DNA of 64,000 nucleotides. Origin: Cryobacterium sp. BB307 (GTDB lineage: Bacteria; Actinomycetota; Actinomycetes; Actinomycetales; Microbacteriaceae). The stretch spans positions 1,240,001 to 1,304,000 of the forward strand of contig NZ_JAANZA010000001.1 of NCBI RefSeq assembly GCF_012274275.1, given 5' to 3'. The stretch's first letter is position 1. Each line of letters starts with the position of its first letter. Both the position numbers and the translations under genes were made by a program. Positions 52,868-60,031 of the stretch are shown here, in pieces. Under the pieces are notes generated by a model, which saw only the letters and a list, made by a program, of their open reading frames with translations, did not search any database and was not told the origin of the DNA.

Positions 52868-53884
52868 ATGGCTGATGACCCGACAGGCCCGCCGAAAAGC
52901 GCGGCCCCGTGGTGGCGTCGGCAGCGCGCTGAGTTGGAGGCGCGCGCAGACGCGACACGCAACGAGTTGCGCGAGCAGGTGAAAGCCCGCCGTGAAGACC
53001 TGATCAACCAGTTCGAGGCGACCCGCCATCAACTGGATGCGACGAACGAGCTCATCGAGGCGCGCACCGGCCGCAACCTGATCGCGGCCATCGCGATCGG
53101 CCTCGCCCTGGGCCTCGTGATGCTGTTCAGCCTGATCGTCATCAAAGAGCTCTTCATGGTGCTTGCCGCAGCAGGGATCGCATTCGCGACCTTCGAGTTG
53201 GCGACCGCCTTCCGGTCTGCCGGGCTGCGGGTCCCTCGCATCGCGTCAATCTTCGCGGGTGTCGCGATCGTGCCGGCATCCTTCTATCTGGATGATCGCG
53301 GAAAGTGGCTGGTCATGCTCGCCGGCGTCGTGCTCATCGCGATCTGGCGCATCGCCGAGTTGGGAGTGCGCAGGTTCCGCGCGCCTGCCAGGGCCGTGCT
53401 GGATGACATCGCGGCCGGAACCTTCATCCAGGTATATGTCGCATTCCTCGCGGGCTTCTCGGTGCTGCTGACGGCCAAGGAGAATGGCCAATGGTGGACG
53501 CTGGCCTTCATCATCCTGGTCGTCGCCGTCGACACCGGCGCGTACGCGAGCGGACTGCTGTTCGGCAAGCACAAGATGGCCCCGCGCATCAGTCCGAAGA
53601 AGACCTGGGAGGGTTTCGGCGGCGCGTTGCTTGTTGCCCTGCTCGCGGGCGTGCTGCTCGCGGTGTTCATGCTGCAGCAGCCGTGGTGGTTCGGCATGAT
53701 TTTCGGCGCGGTGATCTTCTTCACCGCGACCATCGGCGACCTGACCGAGTCGCTCATCAAGCGTGACCTCGGCATCAAGGACATGAGCAGTTGGCTGCCC
53801 GGCCACGGCGGTTTCCTCGACCGGCTCGACTCGATCCTCCCCAGCGCCGCCGCCGCCTACGTGCTGTACCTCATCTTCGCTTGA
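52868..53884 (+). CDS. cdsA: Phosphatidate cytidylyltransferase with coiled-coil N-terminus
   Basis: CDP-diacylglycerol synthase, 338 aa, making CDP-DAG from phosphatidate and CTP. The C-terminal signature GDLTESLIKRDLGIKDMSSW then LPGHGGFLDRLDS is complete. About eight helices. The first ~70 residues are a charged, helical cytoplasmic extension (RAELEARADATRNELREQVK) not found in E. coli CdsA; this is seen in actinobacteria. ATG directly follows the frr stop. Confidence 0.94.
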   Translation: MADDPTGPPKSAAPWWRRQRAELEARADATRNELREQVKARREDLINQFEATRHQLDATNELIEARTGRNLIAAIAIGLALGLVMLFSLIVIKELFMVLAAAGIAFATFELATAFRSAGLRVPRIASIFAGVAIVPASFYLDDRGKWLVMLAGVVLIAIWRIAELGVRRFRAPARAVLDDIAAGTFIQVYVAFLAGFSVLLTAKENGQWWTLAFIILVVAVDTGAYASGLLFGKHKMAPRISPKKTWEGFGGALLVALLAGVLLAVFMLQQPWWFGMIFGAVIFFTATIGDLTESLIKRDLGIKDMSSWLPGHGGFLDRLDSILPSAAAAYVLYLIFA

Positions 53885-53913
53885 GCCGCACCGGGCGCAT
53901 CCGACGGTTAGGG

Positions 53914-53919
53914 CAGAAT
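53914..53919 (+). promoter_or_regulatory. -10-like CAGAAT before DivIVA-motif gene
   Basis: CAGAAT, seven bases, then ATG 53927; this fits the leaderless spacing and argues against the in-frame ATG at 53918. Confidence 0.35.
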
Positions 53920-53926
53920 GGGTCAA

Positions 53927-54478
53927 ATGAGCACAACTTTTCCCCGAGTGAAGCGGTCTGAACGCGGCTACAGCGTTGAACAGGTCGAGGACTTCCTCGA
54001 GGATGCTCGAATCGCGTACTCGGTAGAACCGGGCGCTCCCACCGGGATGACGTCGACACGCATCCGGCACACCGCGTTCTCGCTCGAGAAGGGCGGGTAC
54101 TCGACCACGGCGGTCGACAGTGCGCTCGAACGGCTTGAGGACGCATTCGCTGCCCGTGAGCGAGAGGTCGCGCGACGTAACGCGGGCGATCAGGCCTGGG
54201 TGGAAGAGACCCGGGCCATCGCGCAGGAGATCGTCGACCGGCTCGATCGCCCGGCCGGTCAGAAGTTCCAGCGGGTGAACCTCCTCGTCGACGGCTATGA
54301 CCAGCGTGAAGTCGACTCGTTCGCACGCAGGCTGATCGCCTATTTCCGGTCCGGGAAGCCTCTCAGCATCGAGGATGTCCGCACGGTGGCGTTCCGGCCC
54401 CGACGGGGCGGATACCGGGAGGCGCAGGTCGACCTGCTGCTGGATTCCGTTGTCAGCGTCATGCAGGCCGTGCGGTGA
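53927..54478 (+). CDS. Protein with four DivIVA-like GY motifs
   Basis: 183-aa protein. Four copies of a GY-x4-V(D/E) DivI1A-type motif are visible, with the GY at residues 14-15, 57-58, 123-124 and 162-163 (for example RGYSVEQVEDFL and DGYDQREVDSF). A helical stretch lies between copies two and three. DivIVA N-termini bind curved membrane; repeated motifs without a long coiled coil are unusual and suggest an adaptor for the polar or septal scaffold. Follows cdsA. Confidence 0.8.
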   Translation: MSTTFPRVKRSERGYSVEQVEDFLEDARIAYSVEPGAPTGMTSTRIRHTAFSLEKGGYSTTAVDSALERLEDAFAAREREVARRNAGDQAWVEETRAIAQEIVDRLDRPAGQKFQRVNLLVDGYDQREVDSFARRLIAYFRSGKPLSIEDVRTVAFRPRRGGYREAQVDLLLDSVVSVMQAVR

Positions 54479-54522
54479 GCGTTCGGGACATACAGAAACT
54501 CGTGCGCTAAGGTAAAGCAATT

Positions 54523-55164
54523 GTGAGCAGGCACCGCGTGAACACTGAGCCCCGGCCCCGGATTTCCGGCACCGGGGCTGACATTGTCGAGCGCCATGTT
54601 CGGCACCCGCTTTCCCTTCCGATCTTCGCTTTCTTCGTGGCGTTGGGCATTCTGATGGTGAGCGCCATCGCACCCAATCAGCCGGTCGCGGCGCTGTCCG
54701 CGCCGAAGTACGACACGCCAGAGCAACTGCCGAGCCAGATCCTGGTCGTGAACGGCGACTACGCGGCCACCGTGGAGCGCGACGCGTACTCCGCGAAGGA
54801 GAAGCCGAAGCCCGCGCCGGCCCCCGTGGTGCACGCCGCGCCGCCGGCAGGCAAGCCCGATCCGGGCACCGCGCAGGCGATCGCCTACGAAATTCTCCAG
54901 TCGCGCGGACTCGGCGACGACCAGTTCAGCTGCCTGGTCAGTCTGTGGAACCGCGAATCCGGCTGGAACGTCTACGCGGCCAACCGGTCCAGCGGCGCCT
55001 ATGGCATCCCGCAGGCTCTGCCCGGCAGCAAGATGGCCGCCTTCGGCGACGACTGGCAGACGAACCCGCGCACGCAGATCATGTGGGGACTCTCCTACAT
55101 CGAGGGCCGCTACGGCACACCGTGTGGCGCCTGGAACGCGTTCCTCGGCAAGGGTTGGTACTGA
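54523..55164 (+). CDS. Transglycosylase-SLT-like exported protein
   Basis: 213 aa, with a positively charged start, one helix near residues 30-50, a Lys/Pro/Ala linker (KEKPKPAPAPVVHAAPPAGK) and a C-terminal domain like actinobacterial lytic transglycosylases: FSCLVSLWNRESGWNVYAANRSSGAYGIPQALPGSKM (seen as LWNRESGW, the Glu being the likely catalytic acid) and MWGLSYIEGRYGTPCGAW. Probably cleaves peptidoglycan at the cell surface. GTG start at 54523. Confidence 0.87.
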   Translation: MSRHRVNTEPRPRISGTGADIVERHVRHPLSLPIFAFFVALGILMVSAIAPNQPVAALSAPKYDTPEQLPSQILVVNGDYAATVERDAYSAKEKPKPAPAPVVHAAPPAGKPDPGTAQAIAYEILQSRGLGDDQFSCLVSLWNRESGWNVYAANRSSGAYGIPQALPGSKMAAFGDDWQTNPRTQIMWGLSYIEGRYGTPCGAWNAFLGKGWY

Positions 55165-55187
55165 CCGGGTCACGCCGGCCTCGCCTT

Positions 55188-55193
55188 TAGGCT
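55188..55193 (+). promoter_or_regulatory. -10 box TAGGCT, leaderless start
   Basis: TAGGCT, six bases, then ATG at 55200. Confidence 0.5.
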
Positions 55194-55199
55194 TGAACC

Positions 55200-55493
55200 A
55201 TGCCTCGTTCCAATCGTCCGCGCCGCAAGCGCGCCGCAGGACCGGAGGACGTGGATCTCTCGCGCGCACTGTTCGGCTACCTCCGCCAGGAATCGAAGCG
55301 TGATGGGCTGTGGAACGTCCAGCCGGTGGCTGCGACGTCCGCGGTGAAGACCTACACATGCCCCGGATGCGGGCTCGAGGTCGGCCCAGGCGCGGCGCAC
55401 GTCGTTGCCTGGCGTGCCGACGGGCTGATGGGCGAGGCAGATGACCTCGCTGCCCGCCGCCACTGGCATTCGCACTGTTGGAAGATCAAGTAG
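55200..55493 (+). CDS. Small zinc-ribbon-like actinobacterial protein
   Basis: 97-aa conserved protein, basic N-terminus (PRSNRPRRKRAAGPED), then YTCPGCGLEVGPGAAHVV and a C-terminal HWHSHCW. The Cys-x2-Cys plus His/Cys cluster suggests one bound zinc. Function unknown. A similar small protein is common next to an alpha/beta hydrolase gene in actinobacteria, as here (3 bp apart). Confidence 0.8.
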   Translation: MPRSNRPRRKRAAGPEDVDLSRALFGYLRQESKRDGLWNVQPVAATSAVKTYTCPGCGLEVGPGAAHVVAWRADGLMGEADDLAARRHWHSHCWKIK

Positions 55494-55496
55494 GGG

Positions 55497-56225
55497 ATGC
55501 AATTGGAGATCAGAGCCGGAGTCGAGTTGCCCGCCCGTCGGGAGAACATCGAACTGCACACCTCGGACGGACTCACCCTGGTCGGTGAACTCTCGCTCCC
55601 TGCGCAGCGAGAGCCGGTCGCGACCCTGGTCGCGCTGCATCCGCTCACCACCCATGGCGGATTCATGGACTCGCACATCATCCGCAAGGCGGCCGCCCGG
55701 CTGCCCGCGCTCGCGGACCTCGCGGTGCTGCGCTTCAACTTCCGTGGCGCAGAGTCGCCGCGGGGACGCTCAGAGGGCGCCTTCGGCGAGGGCATCGACG
55801 AGAAGCACGACCTCGACGCCGCAATGCGCCTCGTCGAGGAGCGACAGCTTCCCTCGCCGTGGTTGGTCGGGTGGTCGTTCGGGACCGAAGTGGCACTCAA
55901 GCACGGCCTGCGGCATCCCGTCGTCGGTGCGATCCTGCTGTCGCCGCCCCTGCGCCGCGTCAACCGGGCGGAGCTCGAAGCCTGGGCGGGCAGCGGAAAG
56001 CAGTTGGTGGCGCTCATCCCGGAACTGGACGACTACCTACGCCCCGACGAGGCGCGCCTGAAGTTCGCAATCGTGCCAGAGACCAAGCTCATCGCGGTGG
56101 ACGGCGGCAAACATCTGTGGGTGGGGGAGGACCAGACCCGCCGGGTGCTGAACGAGATCGTCACTGCAGTGAACCCGTCCGCGGCGCCGCTGCCCACCGA
56201 CTGGACCCCGCCCGCCGCCGGCTGA
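55497..56225 (+). CDS. Alpha/beta hydrolase
   Basis: 242-aa hydrolase. Oxyanion region ALHPLTTHGGFMDSHI, nucleophile elbow GWSFG (Ser in VGWSFGTEVAL), and C-terminal His in DGGKHLWVG. Resembles the YfbB/CocE-like 'alpha/beta superfamily hydrolase' COG2945 group with FNFRGAESPRGRSEG. Substrate unknown. ATG at 55497; a TTG at 55503 is a possible alternative. Confidence 0.86.
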   Translation: MQLEIRAGVELPARRENIELHTSDGLTLVGELSLPAQREPVATLVALHPLTTHGGFMDSHIIRKAAARLPALADLAVLRFNFRGAESPRGRSEGAFGEGIDEKHDLDAAMRLVEERQLPSPWLVGWSFGTEVALKHGLRHPVVGAILLSPPLRRVNRAELEAWAGSGKQLVALIPELDDYLRPDEARLKFAIVPETKLIAVDGGKHLWVGEDQTRRVLNEIVTAVNPSAAPLPTDWTPPAAG

Positions 56226-56497
56226 GGGCTCACATCCCGTGCCCTTTGCGGATACCCGCTCCTGTGGTGGACATCCCGCCGGTTCCGGACACCCGCTCGT
56301 GTGGCGGACATCCGCGCCCGGCGCACGGGGCGCGGTTGTCCGGATGCGCGGCGTGTCGTGCCGCGTACGCGAAAGCGAGGCGTGCCGGCAGCCGCTTCGG
56401 GGCCGTTCCGGGCGTGCGCGCCCGTTCCGGACGTGCGCGCCCGGCGCACCGGGCGCGGTTGACCGGAGGTGGCGCGTCCTCGAACCGGCCGGGGCCT
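56226..56497. repeat. Repeat-rich intergenic region, copies B and C of palindrome
   Basis: 272 bp with no gene. Copy B (56305-56342) has arms matching copy A at 24001, with a single T-T mismatch. Copy C (56427-56466) is degenerate. A 19-bp unit is tandemly duplicated at 56405-56423 and 56424-56442 with one mismatch. A CCCGCT-CTGTGG/CTCGTGTGG-type direct repeat lies near 56254-56302. It separates convergent genes and may fold strongly enough to end both transcripts. Confidence 0.65.
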
Positions 56498-57547
56498 CTA
56501 CAGCTCGTTCGCTCGCGGAACGACAACTTGGTTGACGATGATCAGGATCGACGCAGCAACCGGGATCGCGATGAGCGCGCCAAGGATGCCGAGCAGGGTG
56601 CCGCCGGCCAGAGCGGCGATGACCACCACAGCACCGGGCACCTTCACGACCCGGTTCATGATGTTCGGGTTCAACACGTATGCCTCGATCTGCATGTAGA
56701 TCAGGTAGTAGATTCCCGCAGCGATCGCGGTCGGGGGCCCGTCCAGGACCAAGCAGCTCAGGGTGACCAGGATGGCGCCGGAGATCGTCCCCACCAAGGG
56801 GATCAACGCGAAGATGAACATGATGAAGGCGAACAGCGCCGGGTACTCGGCGCCGATGATCGTCAGATAGATGAAGCTGAGGGCGCCGTTGCAGAAGGCG
56901 ATGCTCGTCTGCCCGACGATGTAGCGTCCGACCGAGCTGCTGATCTGCTCCGCGATGTCCGCGAAGCGCGCGCGCTTCGACGCGGGCACAAGCTGGTAGA
57001 GGCCGCGCTTCATGTGGCTCAGCGAACCGATGAAGTACAGGGTGAGGATGAGCACGATGAGTGCGCCGAACACGCCACTAGCGATGCCGATGCCGACCTG
57101 CAGCACGCCGCCGCCGATGGACGCGATGTTCTCCGGGTCATTCAGGAAGTCAGCCACCGAGCCCAAGATCACGTTCACTTGGATGTAGGGCGGCAGGGAC
57201 TCCTGCAGGTTCGCGACCCAGGACTGATCTTCGATTGACGGCAGGATGTCCTGGATGCTCGTGACCAGGTTCGTGGTCTGCTCGGCGATGACCGGCACGA
57301 CCGAGAACACCAGCCCGGTGAACACCGCGAGCACACCCACGACGACCGTCAGGATCGCCGCCCAGCGCGGGAAGCCCTTGCGCTCGAGCCAGGACACGGC
57401 GGGGTCGAGCCCCAGGGCGATGAAGATCGCAGCGCCGATGTAGGTCAGGATCGTCGCCAGCGTTCCGAGAGCGGTGCCGATCGCGAGCGCGACCAGAACC
57501 CCCAACCCACCGAGAAGGCCGAAACGGAACGAGTTCTGGATCTTCAA
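56498..57547 (-). CDS. AI-2E family (PerM) transporter
   Basis: 349-aa membrane protein with about eight helices, the AI-2E/UPF0118 family. GLGVLVALAIGTALGTLATIL at the start, PAVSWLERKGFPRW, and C-terminal LVGTISGAILVTLSC and GALIAIPVAASILII. Homologues export AI-2 or exchange ions; role here unknown. TTG start with AAGGGTG upstream. Lies 18 bp after the DivIVA-like gene and should be co-transcribed with it. Confidence 0.87.
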   Translation of the reverse strand: MKIQNSFRFGLLGGLGVLVALAIGTALGTLATILTYIGAAIFIALGLDPAVSWLERKGFPRWAAILTVVVGVLAVFTGLVFSVVPVIAEQTTNLVTSIQDILPSIEDQSWVANLQESLPPYIQVNVILGSVADFLNDPENIASIGGGVLQVGIGIASGVFGALIVLILTLYFIGSLSHMKRGLYQLVPASKRARFADIAEQISSSVGRYIVGQTSIAFCNGALSFIYLTIIGAEYPALFAFIMFIFALIPLVGTISGAILVTLSCLVLDGPPTAIAAGIYYLIYMQIEAYVLNPNIMNRVVKVPGAVVVIAALAGGTLLGILGALIAIPVAASILIIVNQVVVPRANEL

Positions 57548-57565
57548 GGGGCACCCTTCGCGTCT

Positions 57566-59752
57566 TTACGAGTTCTCTGCGGTTACCTTCTCCGCGTCGC
57601 CGAGAACGTTGCGCAGACTCTCGAAGTAGCCGGCGACCGCTTCGCGCTCAATCCTAATCTTGGCGAGCCGCTCCTCGGCGTCAGACACGAGCTGTGCCGT
57701 GCGTGCTTCGGCTTCACTCACGATCGACTTCGCACGGGCCTCAGCGTTGGCGAGCACTTCGGCTGCGATCGCATCAGCCTCGGCACGGCGCGTGCGCGCC
57801 TCCGCCTTGGAGTCCGCATCCAGCGCCGCTGCCTCTGCACGCTTCTCCTCGGCGCGCGCGATGGCCTCGGTCAGCTGCGCCTGAGACTCGTCGAGGTACT
57901 TCTGCATCTGCGCCACGGCCTCCTGGTGGCGGGCCAGGTAGTCCTTCTCGGCGTCGTCGCGACGGGCCTTGAGCTCGATGTCCAGGTCGATGCGCGCCTG
58001 CTCAGCCTCGGCGGCGATCGCGTTCTTGGTCTCGTCGAGTTCGGCCGCGAGCTGTGCCCTGCCGGTTTTGGCCTCGTGAGCGAACGCCGTGCGCTGCTGC
58101 TCAAGCTCACGTGCCAGATCGGCGCGCTGCTTCTCTACTTCCGCGTGGACGCTCGAACGCGCTTCCGCGAGTTCTGCTTCCAGCTCGGCGCGGGCATCCG
58201 CTGACTCCTTCGCCAGCTGCTTTGCCGCGCGCTTGCGCTCCGCCGCGATCTCCTTGGCAGCGCGCTGACGTTCGGCAGTCAGCTCGGCGATCGTCCGCTC
58301 GCGTTCAGCACCCAGTTCGGCCTCGACACGAGCGCGCGCGGCATCGACTTCGGCTTGCGTGCGCTCGCGCTCGTCGGTGAGTTCGGCGTAGGTGCGCTCC
58401 TTGGCCTCGGTGAGCTCAGCGGTGGTGCGCTCCCGCTCGTCGGTGAGCTCCGCGTAGGTGCGCTCCTTGGCCTCGGTGAGCTCGGCAGTGGTGCGCTCTC
58501 GCTCTGCGGTCAGTTCCGCGGCGGTGCGCTCGCGCTCTGCGGTCAGCTCGGCGGTGGTGCGTTCGCGTTCCGCGGTCAGTTCCGCGGTGGTGCGCTCCCG
58601 CTCGTCGGCCAGCTCCGCCTCGGTGCGCTGGCGCTCGGCGTCCAGCTCGGCGTAAGTGCGTTGCTTGGCCTCGGTGACCTCCGCCTCGGTGCGGGCGCGT
58701 TCGGACTCCAGCTCCGCGTACGTGCGCGCCTTGGCATCAGCGAGTTCCGCTTCCGTCCGCTTGCGCGCCGCATCCAATTCGGCGTAGGTGTGCTCCTTCG
58801 CCGTGCTGAGCTCCAGTTCAGTGCGCTCGCGTTCCGCCGCAAGTTCAGCCGTGGTCCGGGTGACTTCTTCAGCGAGTTCGTTCTTGGTGCGCTCGCGTTC
58901 TTCGGCTAGTTCTGCGCGCGTCTGTTCCGCCTCGGCGACAAGCGCCGCGCGGGTCTGCTCGGTGTCCTCTTCCAGGCGGGCACGGGTTGCCTCGACGTCG
59001 CGGAGGGTGTCGGTTCTCAGCTGCTCGGTCTCGCGACCGAGATCCGCCCACTTCTTCTCGTACTCGGCCTCGAACTCGGCGCGGCGGAGTTCCGTGTCAC
59101 GAGCCAGCTGGGCGGCCGCCTCGCGCGCCTCGCTGGCTTCGCGGGCAGCAACAACGCTCAGCTCGGCTGAGGCACGCTCGGCCTCAGCGCGCACCGCCGC
59201 GGCTTCCCGCTTTGCCGTGGTCCTCGCCTCAGCTGCCTCCGTCGCGACAGCGCCACGGATGGCTGCCGCCTCGCGCAGCGCCTCCTGAGTCAGCAGTTCG
59301 GCGTCCTCGCGGGCGCGCTGCAGCAGGTCGTCGGCTTCGGCGCGGGTCAGCTCGAGCAGCGAGCTCGCTCGAGTGTGTGCGTCCGAGAGTTGCCGTTCGG
59401 CTTCGGCTGCCGCCTCGGCGCGCAGGGCGTCGATCTCGCCGCGGACAGAACTCCGGAGCTTCTCCGCATCGATGTCCGCCTGGCTGATGACTCGGGTCGA
59501 TTGCTCTTCGGCCACGCGGAGGACATTCTCCAGCTTGGTTCCGAGTCCGCTGTAAGTGGGGCTGCCCGCCTCCTCGACCTCGGCCTGAAGGTCGGCGACG
59601 GTCGCGCTGAGCCGCTTGACGTCCTTCGACAGCTCCGCTTTGTCGGCGTTCGCCTTGATGAGTTCGCGTCGCAGCGATTGGATCGCCTTGTCGACCTCTT
59701 CGCGGTTGTACCCGCGCATCACGGTCGAGAAGGATTCGTCGTCGTTCGCCAC
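57566..59752 (-). CDS. Long hendecad coiled-coil protein with DivIVA-like N-terminus
   Basis: 728-aa cytoskeletal-type protein. N-terminal FSTVMRGYNREEVDKAIQSL matches the DivIVA GY-x4-VD motif. Residues 270-533 are 24 consecutive 11-residue units with consensus ELTAERERTTA, the right-handed coiled-coil pattern described for Streptomyces Scy and FilP. The C-terminus (ADAIAAEVLANAEARAKSIV) is also helical. GTG start after AGGGAG; possible -10 TAAACT at 59815-59810. Probably a polar scaffold or filament for cell-wall growth. Confidence 0.85.
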   Translation of the reverse strand: MANDDESFSTVMRGYNREEVDKAIQSLRRELIKANADKAELSKDVKRLSATVADLQAEVEEAGSPTYSGLGTKLENVLRVAEEQSTRVISQADIDAEKLRSSVRGEIDALRAEAAAEAERQLSDAHTRASSLLELTRAEADDLLQRAREDAELLTQEALREAAAIRGAVATEAAEARTTAKREAAAVRAEAERASAELSVVAAREASEAREAAAQLARDTELRRAEFEAEYEKKWADLGRETEQLRTDTLRDVEATRARLEEDTEQTRAALVAEAEQTRAELAEERERTKNELAEEVTRTTAELAAERERTELELSTAKEHTYAELDAARKRTEAELADAKARTYAELESERARTEAEVTEAKQRTYAELDAERQRTEAELADERERTTAELTAERERTTAELTAERERTAAELTAERERTTAELTEAKERTYAELTDERERTTAELTEAKERTYAELTDERERTQAEVDAARARVEAELGAERERTIAELTAERQRAAKEIAAERKRAAKQLAKESADARAELEAELAEARSSVHAEVEKQRADLARELEQQRTAFAHEAKTGRAQLAAELDETKNAIAAEAEQARIDLDIELKARRDDAEKDYLARHQEAVAQMQKYLDESQAQLTEAIARAEEKRAEAAALDADSKAEARTRRAEADAIAAEVLANAEARAKSIVSEAEARTAQLVSDAEERLAKIRIEREAVAGYFESLRNVLGDAEKVTAENS
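58154..58945 (-). repeat. 33-bp repeats encoding 24 eleven-residue units
   Basis: Each 33-bp unit encodes one hendecad. Units between about 58350 and 58700 are nearly identical at DNA level, so this stretch likely expands or contracts by recombination. It lies entirely inside the coiled-coil gene. Confidence 0.75.
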
Positions 59753-60031
59753 GTTTCTCCCTGATGGTCTCCGGCGGCACGAGGCAACCGAGGGCTGGAC
59801 ATCGAAGAGTTTAGCGCCCCATACGGGGGCGGTTGGTCTCGCAGAGAATGACTCAATTCATCCGAGAGCGAAACAAGGAGGTCTCTCTCAGGAGCCCTGC
59901 GCTAACCTTTAATGTCTTTGTTGTTGCCATGCAGACGATTATTCGCATCTTCAGCCAGCCCGAAACGGACTGAAGCAGGGACGACTGGCAGAGACCAGCG
60001 CCCGCGTGGCGACACGAGAGGAGTAAATTAC
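59753..60031. other. Intergenic region between divergent genes
   Basis: 279 bp, lower in GC than its surroundings. It contains the minus-strand -10 TAAACT (59815-59810) for the coiled-coil gene and, for the plus strand, possible -10 elements in CTAACCTTTAATG near 59903-59915. The ribosome site GAGAGGAG (60016-60023) precedes a TTG. I see no gene and no strong palindrome. Confidence 0.4.

Noticed and set aside
58154-58945. Direct repeats that might suggest a CRISPR array
   Set aside because: Unit is exactly 33 bp in frame with a coding sequence, no spacers of unrelated sequence and no cas genes.
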